Part shown: positions 1-5,394 of the stretch, one piece after another
Numbering within the stretch: position 1 is the first letter of the stretch
Layout: each line of letters begins with the position of its first letter
Source of the DNA: Candidatus Saccharimonadia bacterium
GTDB lineage: Bacteria; Patescibacteriota; Saccharimonadia; Saccharimonadales; SZUA-47
Assembly (NCBI GenBank): GCA_938050265.1
Contig: CALLJT010000059.1
Location: 1-6,960 of the forward strand
Direction: 5' to 3'
DNA: 6,960 bases
The notes under the pieces: generated by a model
Told to the model about the DNA's origin: nothing
Databases searched by the model: none
What the model saw: the letters and a program-made list of their open reading frames with translations, nothing else
Made by a program: the position numbers and the translations under genes

Positions 1-1
1 C

Positions 2-100
2 TCTAACGCAGATACGCAAGAGCGCGCAGACACAATCGTCGCCGACGCTATCGCCGAACCTCATGGCATCTACCGCACACTCGAACAGCACATCAACTAG
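2..100 (+). CDS. C-terminal end of an unrecognised protein (partial)
   Basis: Reading from base 2 gives 32 uninterrupted codons ending in TAG at 98-100; the start lies left of the window. The visible tail is acidic then neutral (…ADTQERADTIVADAIAEP…) and ends in RTLEQHIN, which looks like a soluble alpha-helical C-terminus. I do not recognise the family. It ends 25 bp before the preferred start of the next gene on the same strand, so the two are probably co-transcribed. Given the neighbours, a sugar-nucleotide or glycosyltransferase role is possible but nothing in these residues proves it. Choosing this frame also argues against the longer start (base 63) of the next gene, which would overlap it by 38 bp. 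Confidence 0.6.
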   Translation, partial: SNADTQERADTIVADAIAEPHGIYRTLEQHIN

Positions 101-110
101 AAATAAGACA

Positions 111-116
111 AAAGGA
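111..116 (+). promoter_or_regulatory. Ribosome binding site AAAGGA deciding the cupin start
   Basis: AAAGGA sits 9 nt before the ATG at 126, within an A-rich, probably unstructured stretch. It selects 126 over the upstream in-frame ATG at 63, which lies inside the previous gene and has no purine-rich SD. The same AAAGGA motif precedes the phosphomannomutase and glycosyltransferase genes. Confidence 0.65.
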
Positions 117-125
117 CCAAAAAGC

Positions 126-653
126 ATGTACACATCAAACATGAAATTTGAAAACCCAGAAGACAAGTGGGCGGTACTACGTGAGATCAAAGACGAGTTA
201 GTCATGAAGCATGGCTTTGTGATGGATGATGTTGATGAGCAGAAGCCATGGGGTGCTTACTACCGGTTCACACTTGACCAGAAGCAGAAGTTTCTTGATT
301 TGTTTTTTTCTGACTTGGATCCAGAACACGTACCCGGCAACATCAACCCGAAGTTTCTTGTTTTTGCTCCTGGGCAGAAAGTCAGCATGCAGTATCATGA
401 CCGCCGTGACGAGATTTGGACTGTGCTGCACGGAGAGCTTGAAGCCTGGTTTGGCCCAGAAGACGAGGTAGGCGAGTATACTACCTACAAAACAGGTGAT
501 ACGTTTTCGTACCCTGCGCCAATGCGCCATAAAGGTGGGGCTTCACAAAAAGGCTGGGCAGTTGTCGCAGAAATCTGGCGACACACCGACCAAGATAACT
601 TATCTACAGAAGCAGACATCGTCCGCGTAAGCGACGACTATGGTCGTGCATAG
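126..653 (+). CDS. Stand-alone cupin, phosphomannose isomerase type II-like
   Basis: 175 aa from the ATG at 126. It resembles the C-terminal isomerase domain of bifunctional ManC/AlgA-type proteins (mannose-6-phosphate to fructose-6-phosphate), without the guanylyltransferase domain. Visible hallmarks: KPWGAYYRF near residues 40-48 (family RPWGxY), the cupin core PGQKVSMQYH…RDEIW near 82-98, a PAPMRH strand ending at His135, and the C-terminal DIVRVSDDYGR (family DIVRxxDxYGR). The expected metal ligands are present as Gln89, His91, Glu96 and His135; the second His of the usual HxH is Arg. It is cytosolic, with no signal peptide. The gene lies 25 bp after the preceding partial gene and 23 bp before the first Nudix gene, and a phosphomannomutase is nearby, which fits mannose-phosphate metabolism. 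Activity on mannose-6-phosphate is inferred; a related sugar-binding cupin role is possible. Confidence 0.78.
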   Translation: MYTSNMKFENPEDKWAVLREIKDELVMKHGFVMDDVDEQKPWGAYYRFTLDQKQKFLDLFFSDLDPEHVPGNINPKFLVFAPGQKVSMQYHDRRDEIWTVLHGELEAWFGPEDEVGEYTTYKTGDTFSYPAPMRHKGGASQKGWAVVAEIWRHTDQDNLSTEADIVRVSDDYGRA

Positions 654-664
654 ACCTCCTGTCA

Positions 665-670
665 TATAAT
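665..670 (+). promoter_or_regulatory. Putative -10 box (TATAAT) for a leaderless Nudix gene
   Basis: A perfect TATAAT lies 12 bp after the cupin stop. With the usual spacing, transcription would start at about base 677, the A of the Nudix ATG. No Shine-Dalgarno sequence lies between the box and the ATG. The -35 region at the expected distance (about 641-647) is poor, with only about 3 of 6 matches to TTGACA, so the assignment rests on the -10 box alone. Confidence 0.45.
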
Positions 671-676
671 GCGAAG

Positions 677-1192
677 ATGAATGTAAATGAAGAACAGGAG
701 CTTGTTCGGCTGTTAGGCAAACTTGAGGCGGGGTTTGTGCCGTTTGAGGTGTTTCTTGAGCTGATGAGGCTGGTTACGTCAAGTACAGTTGAGTTGGTCG
801 TGTTCAAGTTGGGGAGCGAGAACAACCCAGAGGTGCTGCTCGTCCCTCGTGATCCGGAATATCCGCACCCGTACTGGAAAGATTCAGTGCATATACCGGG
901 GGCTGTGTTGCGCCCAGGTGATGCCGACGATGGGACGCTAGGTGTCTCATTTGAGCGCCTTATCCATGGTGAGTTGCAAGGACTTGTGGTGTCCAGTCCC
1001 AAGAGGGTTATGACGCAGTATAGAAAAAGCGAGAGAGGATCAGAGTGCTCGCAGGTGTATATGGCCACGACACAAGAGCAACCGAAAGAAGGAGGGTTCT
1101 ATAGTGTTGATGCGCTTCCGGAAAACATAATCCACGAACATAAAGAGCCAATCAGGAAAGCAGCCGAGTTATTCGCCCAGTCTCAGTATTAG
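677..1192 (+). CDS. Divergent Nudix protein, GDP-mannose mannosyl hydrolase-like (copy 1)
   Basis: 171 aa, soluble. An N-terminal helical part (1-35, ending MRLVTSS) is followed by a Nudix-like fold: beta strand VLLVPRD (53-59), HIPG (72-75), RPGDADDGTL (79-88), and FERLIHGELQGL (92-103). The standard box GX5EX7REUXEEXGU is not intact. The FERL…EL pattern with one acidic residue instead resembles the altered box of GDP-mannose mannosyl hydrolase (NudD/WcaH, recalled as TLEAAFERL…AELG). The loop between PG and FER is about four residues longer than in that enzyme, and the catalytic His I remember near its C-terminus has no clear counterpart. It is about 35-40% identical by eye to the next gene. 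There is no SD. Nearby mannose genes support a GDP-sugar substrate, but a non-catalytic or other nucleotide-binding role cannot be excluded. Confidence 0.62.
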   Translation: MNVNEEQELVRLLGKLEAGFVPFEVFLELMRLVTSSTVELVVFKLGSENNPEVLLVPRDPEYPHPYWKDSVHIPGAVLRPGDADDGTLGVSFERLIHGELQGLVVSSPKRVMTQYRKSERGSECSQVYMATTQEQPKEGGFYSVDALPENIIHEHKEPIRKAAELFAQSQY

Positions 1193-1248
1193 CCGACGAT
1201 ATGTCCGCGGTAATGGCGTATATCCGTAATATGTAGTTTACTGTAAGC

Positions 1249-1761
1249 ATGAGTGGTAACGATCAGCAGCAACTCGTAGACTTGCTCAAGCAGGTTGAAC
1301 CTGGGTTTATCCCACACGACATATTCGTGCAGGTGATGCGACTGGTGACGTCAAACGTGGTTGAATGGGTGCCGTTTCGCTGGGCTGGTGACGGCACGCT
1401 ACAGGTCTTGCTGGTGCAGCGTGATGCTGACGATGAGTTTTGGCCGAATGCCTATCATTTACCTGGCGTAGTGGTTCGTCCTGGTGACACTGCAGACGGG
1501 ACGCTCAATACCTGTTTTGAACGAATCCATACAGAAATAGGTGGTGTGCATACGACAGACCCGGCATTCGTGTTCGTGCACCAGCGCAAAAGTATCCGCT
1601 GCTGGGAGTCTGTACAGGTGCACTATGTCGAAGTGCAAGACGACCCTGTTGTTGGGCAGTTCTTTGCGCTCGACGATCTGCCGTTTGACGAGTATTTTCC
1701 TGAGCAGATCGAAACAGTTCGTGTAGCTGCACAGGCTTTCAGAGACGCTACTGGCCGATAG
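1249..1761 (+). CDS. Divergent Nudix protein, GDP-mannose mannosyl hydrolase-like (copy 2)
   Basis: 170 aa, a tandem paralogue of the preceding gene with the same order: helical N-terminus ending MRLVTSN (30-36), strand VLLVQRD (53-59), HLPG (70-73), RPGDTADGTL (77-86), then FERIHTEIGG (90-99). Glu96 is the candidate metal ligand. The canonical RE pair is reversed to ER and the first Glu of EE is Thr. This copy keeps His111 (FVHQRKS) and His125-Tyr126 (VHYV), which resemble conserved positions of NudD/WcaH; copy 1 has lost them. It may therefore be the more active of the pair. A 56-bp gap separates it from copy 1. No SD is visible; TTTACT at 1237-1242 (4 of 6 to TATAAT) is at leaderless spacing but weak. 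Its last 14 bp overlap the phosphomannomutase gene on the other strand. Confidence 0.65.
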   Translation: MSGNDQQQLVDLLKQVEPGFIPHDIFVQVMRLVTSNVVEWVPFRWAGDGTLQVLLVQRDADDEFWPNAYHLPGVVVRPGDTADGTLNTCFERIHTEIGGVHTTDPAFVFVHQRKSIRCWESVQVHYVEVQDDPVVGQFFALDDLPFDEYFPEQIETVRVAAQAFRDATGR

Positions 1762-3094
1762 CAGTCTGGACTTTTTGAATCATGTCGTCAACCTGCTCTT
1801 GTGTGCGAGCTTCGAGGTTGAACCGTAGAACGGGCTCCGTATTGCTCGGGCGGACATTGAGCCAGCCGTCAGGGAAGTTTATGAACAGTCCATCGAGCCA
1901 GTCTGCTTTTCCGTCGGGGAATGCAGCTTCGATGGCGCTCAGCGCTGCTTCTTTGTCTTCGACTTCGAGATTTATCTCAGGTACATGTGCGTAGACGTCG
2001 TGCTGTGCGACAAATTCACTGAGCGTATAGTCCGCCTTGGACAATACTTCAATCGCAACGAGTGCAGCGAGTATCGCTGAATCAACAAAATAGTTTTTGG
2101 CAAACATCAGGTGGCCAGTTATCTCTGCACCGAATGCTGCGTTTTCTTCGCGACCTTTTTGTTTGATCAGCGTGTTTCCGACTTTGCAGCGGATTGCTTT
2201 GCCGCCTCGTGCTTCGATCAAATCAAGCGTACTACGGCTCATGCGGAGGTCATGAACGATTGATCCGCCTGGAGATTTTTCGAGTACATATGTCGCTAGC
2301 AGTGCTGAGAGCATACTGCCACTGACAGGGGCACCTTTTTCATCTACCAATGCAACCCTGTCGCCGTCTCCATCAAACGCGATACCGAAATTGTATCCTT
2401 TTGCGGTAACTGTATCGGATAAGTCTGTGAGTGTTTCTACTTTCATCGGGTTGGCTTCGTGGTTCGGGAATGTTCCATCGAGCTCAAAATACAGCTCCTC
2501 GATCTGGACAGGCAGGTGCTCGTAGAATTTGGGCATAATTTCACCGGTCATACCGTTGCCAGCATCGATAGCAATTTTGAACGGTTTGAGGTTGTCTGTG
2601 TCAATAAAACTCATGATGTGCTGGACATAGTCGGCTGAGATATCTTTCACGGTGCTTGTTCCTGGTGTGTCTGAGGCGGTAAACTCTTCATCGCTCAGTA
2701 CGCGGTCACGAATGTCTGACAGCCCTGTTACGAGTCCAATCGGTTTTGCTTCTTCGCGACATAGTTTAATCCCGTTGTATTCACCAGGGTTATGGCTCGC
2801 GGTTATCATTGCTCCACCTGCGAGATCAAATTTGCCAGGTGCAAAGTACACCATGTCACTTGTAACAAGTCCGAGGTCCCATACGTCTCTGCCTTGCGAC
2901 GTCAGGCCTGCGATAAGCTCATCGGCAAGCGCTCGAGAGTCTGGTCGCATGTCATGTCCAACAGCTACCGCGCCGTCAGACTGCAGCCACTGTGCGAATG
3001 CTTCTCCGACACGGCGAACCAGCTCAGGACTGAGCTCGCTGCCGACTTTGCCACGGATGTCGTAGGCTTTAAAGATCTTGGATACATCGCTCAT
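1748..3094 (-). CDS. manB: Phosphomannomutase / phosphoglucomutase
   Basis: 448 aa, full length for the alpha-D-phosphohexomutase superfamily. It interconverts mannose-6-P and mannose-1-P (or the glucose pair) in the cytosol, feeding GDP-mannose or UDP-glucose synthesis. Domains in order: N-terminal KAYDIRG (9-15); phosphoserine loop TASHNP with Ser100; metal loop DGDGDR (241-246); sugar-specificity loop GAEITGH (322-328, usually GEMSGH); and phosphate-binding loop RPSNTEP (415-421). All key residues are present, so it should be active. The start ATG at 3094 has AAAGGA 7 nt upstream. It lies 159 bp after the epimerase with a probable promoter in the gap, and ends inside the converging Nudix gene. 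Sequence alone does not separate mannose from glucose preference; the PMI-like cupin nearby favours mannose. Confidence 0.93.
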   Translation of the reverse strand: MSDVSKIFKAYDIRGKVGSELSPELVRRVGEAFAQWLQSDGAVAVGHDMRPDSRALADELIAGLTSQGRDVWDLGLVTSDMVYFAPGKFDLAGGAMITASHNPGEYNGIKLCREEAKPIGLVTGLSDIRDRVLSDEEFTASDTPGTSTVKDISADYVQHIMSFIDTDNLKPFKIAIDAGNGMTGEIMPKFYEHLPVQIEELYFELDGTFPNHEANPMKVETLTDLSDTVTAKGYNFGIAFDGDGDRVALVDEKGAPVSGSMLSALLATYVLEKSPGGSIVHDLRMSRSTLDLIEARGGKAIRCKVGNTLIKQKGREENAAFGAEITGHLMFAKNYFVDSAILAALVAIEVLSKADYTLSEFVAQHDVYAHVPEINLEVEDKEAALSAIEAAFPDGKADWLDGLFINFPDGWLNVRPSNTEPVLRFNLEARTQEQVDDMIQKVQTAIGQ

Positions 3095-3101
3095 AGTAGG
3101 G

Positions 3102-3107
3102 TCCTTT
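3102..3107 (-). promoter_or_regulatory. Ribosome binding site AAAGGA of the phosphomannomutase
   Basis: On the minus strand AAAGGA stands 7 nt before the ATG at 3094. The 20 or so bases before it (3105-3124) are almost only A and C, an unstructured lead-in that should favour efficient initiation. Confidence 0.7.
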
Positions 3108-3176
3108 GTTTTGTTGTTTTTGTTTCATAGGTGAGTTTGATGCTCGACCTCTGCATTGCATAGTTCAATAGTGTTT

Positions 3177-3205
3177 ACTATACCACTTATGCTTGTGGAA
3201 TGCAA
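3177..3205 (-). promoter_or_regulatory. Putative sigma-70-type promoter before the phosphomannomutase
   Basis: On the minus strand TTGCAT (3205-3200) and TATAGT (3182-3177) are separated by exactly 17 bp. The -10 box matches TATAAT at 5 of 6 positions; the -35 matches TTGACA only at the first three. Transcription would start near 3170, giving a leader of about 76 nt. No hairpin with a T-run follows the epimerase stop in the 159-bp gap, so the mutase may be transcribed both from here and by read-through. Confidence 0.45.
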
Positions 3206-3253
3206 TGTTTTGTTTCTGCTGTGGCCGTAATTTACGTCTGAACAGGGCGGTTG

Positions 3254-4273
3254 CTACTGGTTTTGCTGCCATTTCCATTGGTCACGCATGGCTTCTGTGA
3301 ATGTTCGCTGGGCTTTCCAGCCGAGTTCTTGTTCGGCTTTTTTAGCGGAACCGCAGCTATACGGTGTGTCGCCGTCGCGCTTGTGTCCGATTGTGTAGGT
3401 CACGGTTTGACCGGTGGCTGACTCGAAGCCTTTGATGGCTTGTAGTACCGTGGTGCCACGCCCGGAACTTAAGTTATAGGTGTGTATACCTGGGTCGGCC
3501 TGCGTGAGCGCTGCGATGTGGCCTTCGGCAAGGTCGGTCACATGGATATAGTCGCGTACGCATGTGCCATCAACTGTGTCATACGAGTCACCAAACACAG
3601 TCAATGATTCAAGCTCGCCAATCGCGACTTTTGTGATGTAAGGAACAAGGTTTGCAGGGACGTCAGGCGAATCTTCGCCAATTAATCCACTAGGGTGGTT
3701 GCCGACAGGATTGAAATATCGCAAGAGCGTGATGTTCCAGAAGTCCGGATCAGACGCAGATAGGTCACGGAGTATCTGCTCGCAGAATATTTTGGTCCAG
3801 CCGTAGGGTGACATCGCAGGTTGGATGTCCATAGTTTCAACACATGCAGTGTTTTGGTCACCATAGACGGTAGCTGACGAACTAAAAATAAGCTGTGAAA
3901 CATCATGCGCGCGCATGACACGACAGAGCGTGGTGAGTGATCCGAGATTGTTGTCGTAGTAGTCCAGCGGCTTTTTGGTGCTTTCGTCGATGGCTTTGTA
4001 TGCGGCGAAATGTATGACAGCGTCAAACGAATACTGAGAGAACAACGCATTCAGCGCATCTTCATCGCTGGCGTCTATTTCGTGAAAGTCGACATCGTGC
4101 CCAGTTATTTGAGCTATGCCGTCGTTGAGCCGACCGGTGCTTTTTGACAGGTTGTCGATAGACACTACACTGTGGCCTGCTTCTATAAGCGATACGATCG
4201 TGTGAGATCCTATGTAGCCAGAACCGCCGGTGACAAGTATGGTTGCTGGTTTGTTCTGAGGCTGCGTGTTCAT
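3254..4273 (-). CDS. galE: UDP-glucose (UDP-GlcNAc) 4-epimerase
   Basis: 339 aa, close to the 338 aa of E. coli GalE. It is an NAD-dependent extended short-chain dehydrogenase that interconverts UDP-glucose and UDP-galactose, and in some members the N-acetyl forms. Seen: TGGSGYIGSH (15-24, NAD-binding), IDNLS (39-43), HFAAYKAIDES (88-98, usually KAVGES, here Asp for Gly), FSSSATVYG (130-138) with the catalytic Ser, SPYGWTK (155-161) with Tyr157 and Lys161, LRYFNPVG (184-191), and VRDYIHVTDLAEGH (239-252). At the position of E. coli Tyr299 it has Ser306, a small residue that in related enzymes admits UDP-GlcNAc/GalNAc. The start overlaps the stop of the glycosyltransferase as ATGA (4 bp), implying translational coupling; the local SD is weak (GGA, 7 nt). 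It probably supplies the donor sugar for the upstream transferases. Confidence 0.93.
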   Translation of the reverse strand: MNTQPQNKPATILVTGGSGYIGSHTIVSLIEAGHSVVSIDNLSKSTGRLNDGIAQITGHDVDFHEIDASDEDALNALFSQYSFDAVIHFAAYKAIDESTKKPLDYYDNNLGSLTTLCRVMRAHDVSQLIFSSSATVYGDQNTACVETMDIQPAMSPYGWTKIFCEQILRDLSASDPDFWNITLLRYFNPVGNHPSGLIGEDSPDVPANLVPYITKVAIGELESLTVFGDSYDTVDGTCVRDYIHVTDLAEGHIAALTQADPGIHTYNLSSGRGTTVLQAIKGFESATGQTVTYTIGHKRDGDTPYSCGSAKKAEQELGWKAQRTFTEAMRDQWKWQQNQ

Positions 4274-5394
4274 TGCGTTGTCCGATCTATGATTTGTTGC
4301 ATGTTGTGTTTGAATCTTTCGCTAGAGAATCGTTCTGCGGAGCGCTTGATAGTGAGTGTAGTATAGCGTGTATGGTCAAACTTTTTCAGGGCTGCCACGA
4401 GGCTGTCGGCAGTTTGGTCATCAAAAAACTCACCGCTAACGCCTTCTTCGACGATGTCGAGTGCTCCGCCTGAACGGTGGGCGATCACCGGCGTACCAGC
4501 AGCGTGCGCTTCGATTGCTACTACGCCGAAGTCGTCAGTGTTCGGCATGATAAACGCCTCTGCAGTTTGCAGCATGCGGACAACGTCTGCGTCGGTCGCA
4601 TCGGTATGAAACACCACAGTGGGGCCCGCGATGCTGCGTAGGTGCTGGTGTTCAGGCCCGCTGCCGACTACGTGAAGCTGTACGTCTGCCTGTGTTGCTG
4701 CGGCCACGGCCAGATCGAACCGTTTATAGGGAGTTTGACGACCAACGACGATAAACCCTGACCGTTTTGAATCAGGTGCGTGGGTGTCAGTAAAGCGTTT
4801 CAGGTCGACAGGCGGGTGCACTACCGTTGAATCTCGGTCGTAGTAGCGAGCGATCTGCCCCTGGATATAGGTGGAATTGGCCACCATGACGTCAGGTACC
4901 TGGGCCGCCTGGTAGTCCCAGCGCCTGTTGCGTCCGACAAACAGCCGAAGTCCAAGCCGAGCCAGTGGGTTGAGCGGCCCCATGCCGGGGTTGTTCATGT
5001 AGTCGTCATAGCGACTCCAGTAGTAGTGCGTCGGTGCGTGACAGTAGCAGATATGCTGTGCTGATGGCTGTAGGCGCGCTGCAGCTTTTGCTTCTGCGCC
5101 AGTGCTTGATATGACGATGTCGTAATCGGTCAGATCGAGCTGGGCGAACCACCGTTGCCTGAGCATCGGCAAAAACTTGCGGAAGTGTTTCGCAATAGGC
5201 CAGTTCAGATAGCCAGTTATGACGTGTCTGTGCTGTAGCTTTTTGGCCCACTGTTCACTGATGCATGATGTGTACAGTGGTGCGTCTGGATACATGTCGA
5301 GCAGTTGCTCCACGACTCGTTCAGCTCCGCCTCCCAGCATCCAGTCGTGGACAATAGCCACACGTGGCCGTGGGTCACCGTCCGTGCGGGGCAT
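4270..5394 (-). CDS. GT4-type glycosyltransferase (GT-B fold)
   Basis: 374 aa, two Rossmann-like halves with no membrane span. The N-terminal half holds RVAIVHDWMLGGGAERV (11-27), the acceptor-side glycine loop, and ICYCHAPTHYYW (115-126). The C-terminal half holds VVGRQTPYKRFD (216-227), with Arg219 and Lys224 as probable donor-phosphate contacts, VVGSGPE (242-248), and DDFGVVAIEAHAAG (287-300). The last is the donor-binding EX7E motif with Asp287 in place of the first Glu and Glu295 kept. Retaining transferases of this type add mannose, glucose, galactose or an N-acetylhexosamine from a nucleotide donor to a lipid-linked sugar at the inner membrane face; the sugar here cannot be read from sequence. 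The start (ATG, 5394) shares one base with the preceding stop (TGATG). AAAGGA lies 13 nt before this ATG. The conserved VAIVHDW begins by residue 12, so this start fits. Confidence 0.88.
   Translation of the reverse strand: MPRTDGDPRPRVAIVHDWMLGGGAERVVEQLLDMYPDAPLYTSCISEQWAKKLQHRHVITGYLNWPIAKHFRKFLPMLRQRWFAQLDLTDYDIVISSTGAEAKAAARLQPSAQHICYCHAPTHYYWSRYDDYMNNPGMGPLNPLARLGLRLFVGRNRRWDYQAAQVPDVMVANSTYIQGQIARYYDRDSTVVHPPVDLKRFTDTHAPDSKRSGFIVVGRQTPYKRFDLAVAAATQADVQLHVVGSGPEHQHLRSIAGPTVVFHTDATDADVVRMLQTAEAFIMPNTDDFGVVAIEAHAAGTPVIAHRSGGALDIVEEGVSGEFFDDQTADSLVAALKKFDHTRYTTLTIKRSAERFSSERFKHNMQQIIDRTTQ

Noticed and set aside
63..125. Longer start for the cupin at ATG 63.
   Set aside because: It overlaps the preceding reading frame, encodes a Ser/Thr/Lys-rich tail unlike the family, and lacks an SD, while ATG 126 has AAAGGA at 9 nt.
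604..1068. 154-codon minus-strand open frame across the first Nudix gene.
   Set aside because: Ser/Thr/Arg-rich composition without domain features, lying wholly antisense to a gene with clear paralogy; a shadow frame.
3226..3236. 11-bp palindrome CGTAA-T-TTACG after the epimerase stop, considered as a terminator.
   Set aside because: The one-base loop cannot form an RNA hairpin of note, and no T-run follows on the minus strand.
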